Source: Nitrospira sp.
GTDB taxonomy: Bacteria; Nitrospirota; Nitrospiria; Nitrospirales; Nitrospiraceae
Reading direction: 5' to 3'
Length of the DNA: 64,000 nt
Assembly: GCA_029865225.1 (NCBI GenBank)
Contig: JAOUHJ010000002.1
Coordinates: 1-64,000, forward strand
The notes beneath the pieces were generated by a model. The model was not told the origin of the DNA and did no database searches. It saw only the letters and a list, made by a program, of their open reading frames with translations. This document shows, piece by piece, positions 1-9,541 of this stretch; positions within the stretch are counted from its first letter, which is position 1, and every line of letters starts with the position of its first letter. Position numbers and translations under genes: made by a program.

Positions 1-2
1 TT

Positions 3-377
3 CTCATCGCCTTGATCGTTTTCACGCACCATCTGGTCCATGCGGAGTGGGTACCTCTCGAGAAACCGTATCAACCGACCGGTCTCGAAACGGTGTACTT
101 TGACCCGAATACGATTCATCGAGAAGGCAGGCGAGCGACTCTGTGGCAGCTGACCGATCTCACATGGAACAGCACAACACGATTTTTATCTTCCAAAACC
201 CACAAAGAATTCGACTGCGAAGGTTCCCGAGTTCGTGTCCTTCAGGTCCTAGAATTTTCTCGCCAGATGGGAAAAGGGCGGTCCAACCCCGGATACATCG
301 AACAGGGCGGCTGGCAAACCGTTGGCGCAAGAGACATCAACCACGCCTTATCGAAGGTCGTATGCGAGAAGCACTAG
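3..377 (+). CDS. Surface-adhesin-E-like secreted protein, 5' end cut by window
   Basis: The reading frame is open from the window edge, and the first visible residues are hydrophobic and end in an AHA/HAE-like stretch, so they look like the end of a signal peptide whose start lies outside. The mature part (about 115 residues) has the layout of the surface-adhesin protein E family: a WVPLE start, a YFDPNTI segment, a central K..F.C..SRVRVL strand and a C-terminal segment ending in a lone Cys. Family membership is from recognition only. It is convergent with glnA, 40 bp away, and no clear terminator is visible between them. Probably exported to the periplasm or surface; its role is unknown. Confidence 0.6.
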   Translation, partial: LIALIVFTHHLVHAEWVPLEKPYQPTGLETVYFDPNTIHREGRRATLWQLTDLTWNSTTRFLSSKTHKEFDCEGSRVRVLQVLEFSRQMGKGRSNPGYIEQGGWQTVGARDINHALSKVVCEKH

Positions 378-417
378 CGTGTTGACCATGTGGAAGCATA
401 CCGGTCGTCCCGCCAAA

Positions 418-1827
418 TTAAACGTCGTAATATAAGAAAAACTCATAGGGGTGCGGCCGAAGACGCATCTGATCGATTTCCCTGCTTCGCTTATAACCGA
501 TCCAGGCCTCAATCAGATCTTCGGTGAAGACCTCTCCCTTGAGCAAAAACTGGTGATCTTTCTCGAGGCTATTGATTGCTTCATCGAGACTACCCGGCAT
601 CGTGGGGATGCTGGCGGCCTCTTTCGGATCAAGATCATAGAGGTCTTTTTCGGCTGGCTCACCAGGGTTGATCTTGTTCTGGATGCCGTCCAACCCCGCC
701 ATCAGCATCGCGGAAAATGCCAAGTAGGGATTGCACGAGGGATCAGGAAACCGTACTTCGATACGTTTCGCCTTCGGGCTCGGGGAATACATCGGAATAC
801 GGACACCAGCCGACCGGTTCCGGCTTGAATAGGCGAGGAGCACCGGGGCCTCAAATCCCGGCGTGATCCGCTTATAGGAATTCGTCGTTGGGTTGGTAAA
901 CGCCGCCAGCGCCGGCGCATGCTTGAGAATGCCACCGATATAATACAAACAAATCTGCGAGATACCGGCATAGTCCTTACCGGCGAAAAGAGGCTTCCCA
1001 TCCTTCCAGATGCTCTGATGGGTATGCATGCCTGATCCGGCGTCACTAAACAGCGGTTTGGGCATGAACGTCGCTGTCTTCCCGTGACGACGGGCCACGT
1101 TTTTGACGATGTACTTGTACATCATCATCTTGTCAGCCGTTCGCACCAGGGAATCAAACCGTATATCGATTTCGGCTTGTCCGGCAGAAGCCGTCTCGTG
1201 ATGATGCTTTTCCACCACGATACCGACCTTCTCCATTTCAAGGACCATTTCACTTCGAATATCCTGTTGGGTATCGGCCGGAGCGACAGGGAAATAGCCT
1301 TGTTTATGGCGAATCTTGCCGCCTAAATTGATGCCCTCTTGTCCCATGTTCCATGCGCCTTCTTCCGAATCGACATAATAGAAGCCGCTATGGCTGGTTT
1401 GGTCATATCGGGCATGATCGAAGATGAAGAATTCCGCTTCAGGGCCCCAGAATGAGCTATCCCCTATTTTGGTATTTTGGAGATATTTCTCGGCCTTCTG
1501 CGCGATAAATCTTGGATCGCGCTCATAATTCTCGCGTGAGATCGGATCCACGACATTACCGGTCATGCTGAGCGTCGGGACTGCCGTAAAAGGATCCAAC
1601 CCCGCCGTTTCGGGGTCGGGAACGACCAACAGGTCGCTGTTGTTGATGGCCTTCCAGCCACGAATTGAGGATCCGTCGAGTCCGGAGCCGTCCTTGAACA
1701 GGGTTTCTGTCAATTCGCTCACAGGGATGGTCATATGCTGCCACACACCCGGCAAATCGACGAATTTCAGGTCCACCATACGCACCCTGTGTTTCTTGGC
1801 AAACTCCAGCACCTCGCGCACGTTCAT
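418..1827 (-). CDS. glnA: Type I glutamine synthetase
   Basis: Makes glutamine from glutamate, ammonia and ATP in the cytoplasm, the entry point of ammonium assimilation. I chose the ATG at 1827 over an in-frame start at 1857 because a GGAGG ribosome-binding site lies 6 nt before it; this gives 469 residues, the normal length of the dodecameric GSI class. The N-terminal beta-grasp part, the NRSAGVRIP active-site region and the C-terminal KDLYDLDP segment are visible. Tyr397 in that segment matches the position adenylylated by GlnE in GSI-beta enzymes, so covalent control is plausible. It lies 58 bp downstream of glnB, likely the same transcript. Confidence 0.96.
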   Translation of the reverse strand: MNVREVLEFAKKHRVRMVDLKFVDLPGVWQHMTIPVSELTETLFKDGSGLDGSSIRGWKAINNSDLLVVPDPETAGLDPFTAVPTLSMTGNVVDPISRENYERDPRFIAQKAEKYLQNTKIGDSSFWGPEAEFFIFDHARYDQTSHSGFYYVDSEEGAWNMGQEGINLGGKIRHKQGYFPVAPADTQQDIRSEMVLEMEKVGIVVEKHHHETASAGQAEIDIRFDSLVRTADKMMMYKYIVKNVARRHGKTATFMPKPLFSDAGSGMHTHQSIWKDGKPLFAGKDYAGISQICLYYIGGILKHAPALAAFTNPTTNSYKRITPGFEAPVLLAYSSRNRSAGVRIPMYSPSPKAKRIEVRFPDPSCNPYLAFSAMLMAGLDGIQNKINPGEPAEKDLYDLDPKEAASIPTMPGSLDEAINSLEKDHQFLLKGEVFTEDLIEAWIGYKRSREIDQMRLRPHPYEFFLYYDV

Positions 1828-1885
1828 TCCCATCCTCCTTTGAGAGATTCTCTCCAACGATCCGCCCTCGTGAGAATCCTTCGCA

Positions 1886-2287
<402 letters not shown>

Positions 2288-2341
2288 CTAGAAGGCAATG
2301 CAAGGGCCATTCTGCCATAACCTTGGGGTTTGGGGTGGTCA

Positions 2342-2370
2342 TCATAGCCCATCCTTTCTCGTGTCTCAAT
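2342..2370 (-). promoter_or_regulatory. Sigma70-type promoter of glnB-glnA
   Basis: Read on the minus strand, TTGAGA is followed after exactly 17 bases by TATGAT, about 120 bp before the glnB start. This is the only good promoter match I found in the 266-bp gap between nadE and glnB. I saw no acceptable sigma54 (GG-N10-GC) element there, so nitrogen control would have to act after transcription or through another regulator. Confidence 0.5.
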
Positions 2371-2490
2371 GGTTGAAATAGCACAAATTCCGCACAGTTT
2401 CGCACGTTCTCGGGAGGACGGAATCCAAAGATTTCGATGTTCACACAACGGATGAGGATTAGGAGGACGGTCTTTCCCCCTACAAATCAG

Positions 2491-4269
2491 TTACTCGTCG
2501 AGGCCGCGGTACCCGTTTGTGATCGGCATCCGACGATCCTTCCCAAGGGCGCGACGGGTGATCTTGACTCCGATGGGTGCCTGTCGTCGCTTAAATTCAC
2601 TGGCATCGACCATTCTCATCACACGAGCGACCGTCACCCGATCGAACCCCGCCTGGACGATTTCCTCCAGCGAACGGTCTTCTTCTACATAGGCCTGAAG
2701 GATGGGGTCGAGCACTGTGTAAGGCGGCAACGTGTCTTCGTCTTTTTGATCAGGCTTCAGCTCGGCACTCGGAGGTCGGTCCAACGTACGCTGAGGGATC
2801 ACCGTCGACGGACCTCGCGCATTGCAGAATCTGGCCAGCTCATACACTCTCGTTTTCGAGACATCTTTGATGACGGCAAACCCACCGGCCATGTCGCCGT
2901 AGAGCGTCGAATACCCGACGCTCAACTCGCTCTTGTTCCCGGTGGTCAACACCAGGTGTCCAAACTTATTGGACAGAGCCATGAGGAGATTACCGCGAAT
3001 ACGTGCCTGAAGATTCTCCTCTGTCATATCAACCGGCCGCTGATCAAAGGATGGAGCCAGAGACCGTCGATACGCTTCAAACGTTGGGGTAATCGGAATG
3101 ATGTTGAGCTCGATACCGAGGCGCTGCGCAAGCTCGACCGCATCTTCTTCACTCTCCTGAGATGTATAGGGAGACGGCATGAAGAGCCCGAGTACGTTTG
3201 CGGCCCCGAGCGCATCCACGGCAACTACTGCCGTCAACGCCGAATCGACTCCACCGCTGAGCCCAATGACCACCCGCGTAAACCCGTTCTTCCGAACGTA
3301 ATCTTTCACGGCAAGAACCAGAGCCTGATAGACTTCTTCGAGCTCCCCCAAAGGCTCAGCCAATCCCGGCATGATGGAAATCCTCGTTCCCTTTCTTATC
3401 GGCAGCTTGACCAGAAAACGATCGACGGCAGAAATGGGTTTCTTTGTCCGTACCGAATTCCGTCCACTGGCGTTACCACTGCGTTTGACGGATACCAGGC
3501 TTACATCGGCGATGAGCAACTCTTCCTTGAAGGCACCACCACGTGCAACCACCTGGCCCGATTGATCAAGGATGAGACTGTTCCCGTCGAAGACAAGTTC
3601 ATCTTGTCCTCCAATCATATTCGCCACCGTCACAATCACTCCGTTTTTCTTGGCCCAGGTTGAGAAAAAATGTTCTCGCGAACGGCTTTGCTCGACCTGA
3701 AAAGGGAAGGCGGTGAGGTTGACCATCACCTCTACTCCAGCGGCCATTTGTGCGTGGGTGCCAGTTTCCGAATGCCACAGGTCATCGCCGATGGTCACAC
3801 CGATCGTCATGCCGTTAATCACAAGCACTGGAGGCTGTTGGCCCGGTTGAAAATATCTGTTCTCATCTCCATCCCTTGGGAAATACCTTTTGTGCCAGTT
3901 TCCAGCTATCTGATGCTCGTCGACGAGCGCCGCCGAATTGTAGAGTGCCGGCCGACCGTTTGAGTCAACCGATGGGCGCGAAACTCCCGGTTTGATTTGA
4001 GCGTTTTGAGCCACATATCCGACCACGGCAACCACGTCATGACAAGCTTGGGTAACCTCGTTCAGTGCGCGTAGATTGTCGTTCACAAACTGCGGCTTAA
4101 AGAGAAGGTCTTCCGGAAGGTAGCCTGTAATGGCAAGTTCGGGGAAGGCAACCAGGTCGACTTGGGCCTTTCGCGCCTCGCCGAGCCATTCTATGATCCG
4201 CCGGACATTCCCATTCAGATCCCCGACCGTTGGGTTCATCTGTGCCACGGCGATTCGCAACACGCTCAT
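2491..4269 (-). CDS. nadE: NAD synthetase of the two-domain type, glutaminase cysteine missing
   Basis: Last step of NAD synthesis, amidating nicotinic acid adenine dinucleotide with ATP. The 592-residue protein has an N-terminal carbon-nitrogen hydrolase (glutaminase) domain of about 270 residues and a C-terminal NAD synthase domain with the ATP motif SGGVDSALT. In the first domain the catalytic Glu44 (FPELAITGY) and Lys127 are present, but the site that reads ICEDLW in working glutaminases reads IGDDLW here: the nucleophilic Cys is Gly161, codon GGC at 3787-3789. The preceding loop is also short compared with the usual form. I infer that the enzyme uses free ammonia, or ammonia from elsewhere. 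The ATG at 4269 is preferred to a GTG one codon earlier. Confidence 0.93.
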   Translation of the reverse strand: MSVLRIAVAQMNPTVGDLNGNVRRIIEWLGEARKAQVDLVAFPELAITGYLPEDLLFKPQFVNDNLRALNEVTQACHDVVAVVGYVAQNAQIKPGVSRPSVDSNGRPALYNSAALVDEHQIAGNWHKRYFPRDGDENRYFQPGQQPPVLVINGMTIGVTIGDDLWHSETGTHAQMAAGVEVMVNLTAFPFQVEQSRSREHFFSTWAKKNGVIVTVANMIGGQDELVFDGNSLILDQSGQVVARGGAFKEELLIADVSLVSVKRSGNASGRNSVRTKKPISAVDRFLVKLPIRKGTRISIMPGLAEPLGELEEVYQALVLAVKDYVRKNGFTRVVIGLSGGVDSALTAVVAVDALGAANVLGLFMPSPYTSQESEEDAVELAQRLGIELNIIPITPTFEAYRRSLAPSFDQRPVDMTEENLQARIRGNLLMALSNKFGHLVLTTGNKSELSVGYSTLYGDMAGGFAVIKDVSKTRVYELARFCNARGPSTVIPQRTLDRPPSAELKPDQKDEDTLPPYTVLDPILQAYVEEDRSLEEIVQAGFDRVTVARVMRMVDASEFKRRQAPIGVKITRRALGKDRRMPITNGYRGLDE

Positions 4270-4386
4270 CACGCACCAATCTGGCCGGGCTTCACCTCAA
4301 GACACCCGCCCTGAGTTATGAGAAGAGCCGGCTTCCCTTTGAGAGATTCGTCGACGCGGGAATGCAGGGAACAAACGCCGAGTGCG

Positions 4387-5481
4387 TCATGTTGGCTTCG
4401 ACTCAGCCCACCATCGATCAAATACATGCTTCTCTAACGGGGCTATTCGGACCGCTCCAATACGCGAGGGCCACACTCCGATTACCCGCCCCCCCGAGAC
4501 CTTTTTATCATGCAGCATTGCCTTCCATACCTTGGAGGGTGTCCACTTCGGCATTTGGTCGCTGAGCCCCGCCTCTTTCACGATTCGTCGAATCCCTTCA
4601 ACCACTTCACGCCTACATAGCCCCTGAAAACAGGCAAGGTCGGCCTCTTGGACCAGCCCAGTTCCCACCGCTTCCCCATGGACCATTGACTGATAGCCGC
4701 CCAACGCTTCAAGCGCATGTCCAATGGTATGGCCATAGTTCAGGATTCGTCTCCGATCGGACTCTCGTTCATCGGATGAAACAACCTCGGCCTTGATCTC
4801 GCACGATCGTTTTATCACCTTCGCAACGACGCTGGGTGTTTGCTTCAAAAGATCCGGCATGTGTCGCTGTAGGTACAGAAAGAATGTGTCATCTGCAATG
4901 ATGCCGTATTTGATCACTTCAGCCAGACCGGCGACCCATTCACGCCTGGGCAACGTCCGCAGAACCAATGGATCGATCCACACCGCGCGTGGTTGATAAA
5001 ATGACCCAATCAGGTTCTTGCCCAGTCGATGATCGACTCCCGTCTTTCCTCCAACACTAGAATCGACCTGGGCGACAAGAGTCGTGGGCACTTGAATGTA
5101 GGGCATACCCCGTTGGTAAATTGAAGCCGAAAATCCCGCGATGTCCCCAACGACTCCTCCTCCCAGCGCCAACAGCAAGGAGGAGCGTTCAAATCGGTGA
5201 CGTGCCAAGATATCGAGGACGGACTCCACGGTCTTCAACGTTTTCGAACGTTCACCTGGGTCTAGAATGATCGGAACCGGCTGGAGTCCGTGTCTTTTGA
5301 TCGCTTGAGACACGTTTCTCAGGTAATGCCGCGCCACTTGACGATCGGTCACAACTGCAACTTTCCCCTTAATCGCCAGCGGCTTCAGCTCTCGCCCAAG
5401 TCTCTCCAACAACCCCGCACGGATGGTAATTGCGTAACTTCGTTCGGCGAGAGAGACAGGAACGGTGAAGATCGGAGTCAT
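4387..5481 (-). CDS. aroB: 3-dehydroquinate synthase
   Basis: Second step of the shikimate pathway, turning DAHP into 3-dehydroquinate with bound NAD and a metal ion. The 364 residues include the NAD-binding GGGVVGDIAGF motif, the VDSSVGGKTG segment and the metal-ligand motif NYGHTIGHALE, all intact; length is normal. It follows pilQ on the same strand but is separated from it by a strong hairpin terminator, so it probably has its own promoter in the 176 bp before its ATG. No aroK (shikimate kinase) lies between pilQ and aroB, unlike the common proteobacterial order. Confidence 0.95.
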   Translation of the reverse strand: MTPIFTVPVSLAERSYAITIRAGLLERLGRELKPLAIKGKVAVVTDRQVARHYLRNVSQAIKRHGLQPVPIILDPGERSKTLKTVESVLDILARHRFERSSLLLALGGGVVGDIAGFSASIYQRGMPYIQVPTTLVAQVDSSVGGKTGVDHRLGKNLIGSFYQPRAVWIDPLVLRTLPRREWVAGLAEVIKYGIIADDTFFLYLQRHMPDLLKQTPSVVAKVIKRSCEIKAEVVSSDERESDRRRILNYGHTIGHALEALGGYQSMVHGEAVGTGLVQEADLACFQGLCRREVVEGIRRIVKEAGLSDQMPKWTPSKVWKAMLHDKKVSGGRVIGVWPSRIGAVRIAPLEKHVFDRWWAESKPT

Positions 5482-5657
5482 TTCGTGCCCATACAGAGAA
5501 CGGAAGGATGGGAGTTCATATTACTGGTATCATGCCATCACACAACGAATGCTCAAGGGGCTGCATCGTAACACAGCCTGGACAAAACTAAAATGACGGT
5601 CATTTCCTTGTAGAACACCCACCCCTAGAAGACAACCTTGGTTATCGCTCCCAAAGC

Positions 5658-5699
5658 AAAAACGCCTGGGGGCGCCGATCGGCATCCCCAGGCGTTTTT
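5658..5699 (-). terminator. Rho-independent terminator after pilQ
   Basis: Perfect 14-bp inverted repeat (arms 5658-5671 and 5686-5699, 14-nt loop), GC-rich in the middle and flanked by A/T runs on both sides, so it could end transcripts in either direction. It lies 23 bp after the pilQ stop codon and ends the pilMNOPQ transcript before aroB. Confidence 0.9.
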
Positions 5700-5721
5700 C
5701 GGCCATATCCCCGAACAGTGA

Positions 5722-7704
5722 CTAGGCCTTGATGATGCTGGGTGTGAGGAAGATCAGCAATTCTTGTTTGCCGACCGATTCGGACTTGTTCTTGAACAAC
5801 CACCCAAGGACAGGCATGCGAGAAAGATAGGGAACACCTTGCACATTGTTGGACTGTGTATCGACGAAGACGCCTCCGATCACCATGGTTTCCCCATCTC
5901 TCACGATGACTTGTGTCGTCGCCTCTCGCCGATCGATGCTAGGACCAGCCGGGTTACTCCGTGCACCGACGGCATTACGCGTGGCCCGAACCTTCATCAA
6001 GATTCTCTTATACTCTTCGTTGGGATCACGCGAGGTAATCTGCGGCGTGACATTCAACTCCAAGTTGGCATCGACAAATGTTGTTTGTGTCCCCTGTAAC
6101 GATGTCGTTTGAAATGGAATTGACTCGCCTTGGGAAATCTTGGCCTCCCGCTTGTCCAGCGTGGTGATCTTGGGTGCTGCAATCACCTTGGTTAAGCCAA
6201 GCAATTCTCCGGCTGATAGGCGCATATCCAAACCAAATCCATCGGCTAGCTTTCCAAAGGTCCACCCAATACCAGGAACAGCCGGGAGCCCGCCGACTTG
6301 GGCTGGTAAATTGACTAGGAAGGTTCTCTCGATCGTGTCACTACCTGTCCCGGCTGCCTGCGCAAATGCACCGGTAGGGTTTCCAACCAAATGGAAGCCG
6401 CTCGGACTAAACTGCGAGGTCTTAAACCCCCACTGAATCCCCATTCCTCTAGCATAAACCGTATCAGCCTGTACAATACGCGCTTCAATTTGCACCTGAG
6501 GAACCTCCAGATCAAGCCCTTCGACAAGTTGCTTAATGACCGCCAGTTTTGACTCCGTGTCCTGCACGACCAATGCGTTACTCCCATTATTGAATTGCAT
6601 ACGGCCGCGTGGACTCAAGTTCTGCCTGAGCGATTGCATGAGCTCCTGCGCCGGAATATGTCTGATATAGAAGACACGGTCGATCACCGGTTCTGCCTTC
6701 GTCTTAGAATCTCTGGCTCGTGCTTCTTCATCCTGTTGTTTGGAAAGATTCGCTAAGGAGTCGACCCAGACGATGCTTCCTTGACGAAACATGCCGAGGC
6801 CGTTCATCTTCAAGAGCATGTCCAACGCTTGATCCCAAGGCACATTCACCATCTTCATCGTCACCTTCGACTTGACACCTTCTCCGACAACGATGTTGAA
6901 ACCACTGACCTCGGCAATCAATCTGAGAATATTGGTGATATCCGCCTGCTGAAAGTCGAGAGAGATCCGTCGACCGACAAATCTGGTTTTCCCTATCACG
7001 AGATCGTCGGATCGTTCATCCTTCTCAACTGACGCGTTGTCGTCCGTCATCTGAGCACGCTGTATCTTGAATTGAGGCTGCGTGGGTCTAACAATTCGTG
7101 TTGCTTTTCTTACGACTTGGTCCTTCGCTTGAACCATCGGTTTTTTTGAGCGAGGGAGAATGGACACACTCTCCTGGGTATGGATCTTGGTCGCCACCGC
7201 AGGGAGAGCCATGGCCTCACTCGGTTTCAGTGTAATCACCACCTTGTTGGCGTCACGAACCATCGAATAGAGTGGCCGTTCAGGGACATCGAATACCAGC
7301 CTGACCTTATCAGCATGATGCCCCACCCTAATCTTCTTGAGCAGATAATGGTCGGCTCGGATCACGGACCGCCTGAGGGTAGATGACACAGCTGGAATAT
7401 CGACAATCAAGCGAGAGTCATCCAAAAAGTTTGTCTCGGGGAATAGTTGCCCGTCACCAGCGATCACCACTGTTACCACATCTACCTCGGGACGAACCTC
7501 AATTGCCGTCACCGCTTGAGCGAGCAATCGCATAGAAGGCGTTCCGGCACGTTCGATGCCTGCCTGCTTCATCACCTGGTCGGTCTCATTGGCAAGAGCC
7601 CTCGTCTCCGCACTCACAAGGAGAGCGAGAAATACGAGTACCCAGGCTCCGATGAAGCATCTAGCTATCCGGAAACTACCTGCTCGAGAGATTAGTGGTT
7701 TCAT
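5722..7704 (-). CDS. pilQ: Type IV pilus secretin PilQ
   Basis: Forms the outer-membrane channel through which the type IV pilus leaves the cell. It is 660 residues: an N-terminal signal peptide (about 1-38), an AMIN domain (about 65-180) for peptidoglycan contact, a basic linker, an STN/N0 domain (about 248-315), an N1/NolW domain (about 335-420) and the C-terminal secretin domain ending in GWLFKNKSESVGKQELLIFLTP, the classic secretin end (shown here in part). Its ATG overlaps the pilP stop by 4 nt (ATGA). Last gene of the merR-like-pilMNOPQ operon. Confidence 0.94.
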   Translation of the reverse strand: MKPLISRAGSFRIARCFIGAWVLVFLALLVSAETRALANETDQVMKQAGIERAGTPSMRLLAQAVTAIEVRPEVDVVTVVIAGDGQLFPETNFLDDSRLIVDIPAVSSTLRRSVIRADHYLLKKIRVGHHADKVRLVFDVPERPLYSMVRDANKVVITLKPSEAMALPAVATKIHTQESVSILPRSKKPMVQAKDQVVRKATRIVRPTQPQFKIQRAQMTDDNASVEKDERSDDLVIGKTRFVGRRISLDFQQADITNILRLIAEVSGFNIVVGEGVKSKVTMKMVNVPWDQALDMLLKMNGLGMFRQGSIVWVDSLANLSKQQDEEARARDSKTKAEPVIDRVFYIRHIPAQELMQSLRQNLSPRGRMQFNNGSNALVVQDTESKLAVIKQLVEGLDLEVPQVQIEARIVQADTVYARGMGIQWGFKTSQFSPSGFHLVGNPTGAFAQAAGTGSDTIERTFLVNLPAQVGGLPAVPGIGWTFGKLADGFGLDMRLSAGELLGLTKVIAAPKITTLDKREAKISQGESIPFQTTSLQGTQTTFVDANLELNVTPQITSRDPNEEYKRILMKVRATRNAVGARSNPAGPSIDRREATTQVIVRDGETMVIGGVFVDTQSNNVQGVPYLSRMPVLGWLFKNKSESVGKQELLIFLTPSIIKA

Positions 7705-8327
7705 TCTGAGCCCTCTTTGGGATGAAGGAGCTTGACATACTCTCGCTCCTGCTTTTTGCCATATACGTCCGTGAATCGTTCTTGCACGATAATGCCGCGT
7801 TCAGTGATTGCGCTGACCACCCCGTTGTTCTGTCCAATTCTGGTGCCTCGACGAACGGTGTACCCATGCCCCTCAGGAGTCTGAACCATCGCGGTATACC
7901 CATACGCACCCCACACAATGGCGATCAGGTTGAGTTCGGTTAGGGTGACGCGCTGCAATGGGGGAAGTGTCATATCCACCTTTCCCGGTTGCAGTTCCTG
8001 AATGATGGGAGCAAATGGATCTCGGCGGCCTGACGGATCGTATCCAACACCCGGCACACCCTCTGTTAATGGCAACGGAGGAGCCATCGATACGTCTTCA
8101 TGCATTGATGGCGTTTCCATGCTAGGGGGTACCGCCCGAGGCGTGTCGGGGACGGAAGGGATGGGGATTGCCCCTTGCCGCATAGGCGCTATCTGTCCAG
8201 GCAGAGGAGAAGGCTCAGCGTGAACCTGTTGACTCAAGAGCGGGACAATCCATAAGCCTGCCATACCGACACCGGATAACACAAAAGAGCGCCATACCTT
8301 CCTCGCACTCCTAACCAATGGCTGCAT
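7701..8327 (-). CDS. pilP: Type IV pilus assembly lipoprotein-like PilP
   Basis: Inner-membrane-associated partner linking the PilN/PilO complex to the PilQ secretin. The 208 residues hold an N-terminal hydrophobic export segment, a proline-rich linker (about 40-95), the GRRDPFAP motif that opens the PilP beta-domain, and a homology domain with LTELNLIAIVWG and a GYTVRRGTRIG strand pair, both typical of PilP. I see no clear lipobox Cys in the signal region, so it may be anchored by the hydrophobic helix. It overlaps pilQ by 4 nt and follows pilO by 12 bp. Confidence 0.9.
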   Translation of the reverse strand: MQPLVRSARKVWRSFVLSGVGMAGLWIVPLLSQQVHAEPSPLPGQIAPMRQGAIPIPSVPDTPRAVPPSMETPSMHEDVSMAPPLPLTEGVPGVGYDPSGRRDPFAPIIQELQPGKVDMTLPPLQRVTLTELNLIAIVWGAYGYTAMVQTPEGHGYTVRRGTRIGQNNGVVSAITERGIIVQERFTDVYGKKQEREYVKLLHPKEGSE

Positions 8328-8339
8328 AGGGAGTATCCC

Positions 8340-8984
8340 TCACTTACCGGCTTGGGCAACGTTGGGAGCAGTTGCTGATGGTGGTGCCCCTGAAACCGGC
8401 TTCTCTTGGGGGGCGGCATACGCCACAAGATCAAATGTCGTTTGCGATACAATTCGCCCCTGTTCCACTTTTGGAGATCCGATCTTTAAACCTGAGACTG
8501 TAATAATACGAGGGAGCCGATTGATCCGATCAAAGAACAACGCCGCGGTGTGATACACTCCAGCCACTTCAACATTCACCGGCATTTTGACAAAAAGCTT
8601 CGACGCATCTTCGGTCGGTGCCCCCGGCTTCCATAGCTTGATATCCAGCCCTAACCGCACGCCGAGATCAGAGACCTGTTTCAGCAGCATGATGGCCTCT
8701 TCTTCCGGCGGAAGTCGTTCCTTCTTTTTGGCCAGCTCAATTTCGAGCTGTTTGTTGGCGGCGACCAATTCATCAAGGTGCTTTACTTTGATCGTCAGTG
8801 TTTGAATCTCGCTCTCTAGCTTGCTATTCTCGGCCTCCAAGACGGCGATGATCTCAGACTTGGGCTCGGCGATGTAAAAGTAAAAACCTGCGATAATGCC
8901 ACCGACGAGAAGGAATAAAAGCGCGGCCTTTTGGGTAGCCGGCACGTTGCGAAGCGCATCCAGGTTTACTTGTGGCAACGTCAT
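8340..8984 (-). CDS. pilO: Type IV pilus inner-membrane protein PilO
   Basis: A bitopic membrane protein that pairs with PilN to form the inner-membrane alignment platform. The 214 residues show one membrane helix (about 21-40), a long charged coiled coil (about 50-95) and a periplasmic ferredoxin-like domain with the VEVAGVYHTAALFFDRINRL segment expected in PilO. The C-terminal tail is rich in Pro and Ala. It starts 2 nt after the pilN stop codon. Confidence 0.9.
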   Translation of the reverse strand: MTLPQVNLDALRNVPATQKAALLFLLVGGIIAGFYFYIAEPKSEIIAVLEAENSKLESEIQTLTIKVKHLDELVAANKQLEIELAKKKERLPPEEEAIMLLKQVSDLGVRLGLDIKLWKPGAPTEDASKLFVKMPVNVEVAGVYHTAALFFDRINRLPRIITVSGLKIGSPKVEQGRIVSQTTFDLVAYAAPQEKPVSGAPPSATAPNVAQAGK

Positions 8985-8986
8985 TA

Positions 8987-9541
8987 TTACCCTTTCAATC
9001 GGAAGGCTAAACGGAACTGATACAGAGTGAGCTTGTTCTCGACCGTGGCTTTACTTTCCTGCAGATTGATACCGGTAAAATAATCGGTACGACGCAAATT
9101 ATTGACAAATTCGACCACATCGTCGTTCGTGAGCGCCTTCCCTTCCAGCTCAACCGTATCGGAGGCCACACCCAGCCGCGTGAGCCATACTTTAAGCGGC
9201 TCCAAGCTCTGACTCACGTGGTCAAGAACTTTCACAGGCCCCATCCGTGATTGCTCGAGCTGATCAATAATACGATTCTTATCTTCCAGCAGCTTTTTCC
9301 GTTGCTCGAAGTCCTGGACCTGCTTCACCTGCTCCTTCAGCTGAGCAACTTGCCTTTCCTTATCCTGTTTTTCGACTTGCTGAGCTTCAAGTTCGTCGTC
9401 CAAGGAAGAGGAATACCACCAACAGCCGGCCAACGTGATCAGGATGACCCCCACCCCGAGCAAGGCTTGTGCACGGACATCATACTGCGGCTTTGCTGGT
9501 CGCCCCTTTGGTCCGCCAGGAAGTAGGTTGATTCGAATCAT
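8987..9541 (-). CDS. pilN: Type IV pilus inner-membrane protein PilN
   Basis: Bitopic partner of PilO; its short cytoplasmic N-terminus (MIRINLLPG) is the known docking peptide for PilM and is intact here. The 184 residues continue with a membrane helix (about 28-47), a coiled coil (about 50-95) and a periplasmic domain. The start codon overlaps the pilM stop by 4 nt, which fits translational coupling of the two binding partners. Confidence 0.92.
   Translation of the reverse strand: MIRINLLPGGPKGRPAKPQYDVRAQALLGVGVILITLAGCWWYSSSLDDELEAQQVEKQDKERQVAQLKEQVKQVQDFEQRKKLLEDKNRIIDQLEQSRMGPVKVLDHVSQSLEPLKVWLTRLGVASDTVELEGKALTNDDVVEFVNNLRRTDYFTGINLQESKATVENKLTLYQFRLAFRLKG

Noticed and set aside
2290-2400. 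Possible sigma54 promoter before glnB
   Set aside because: TGGCA and TTGCA occur but 3 bp too far apart, and another GTGC pair lacks the GG/GC spacing of ten bases; a sigma70 match fits better.
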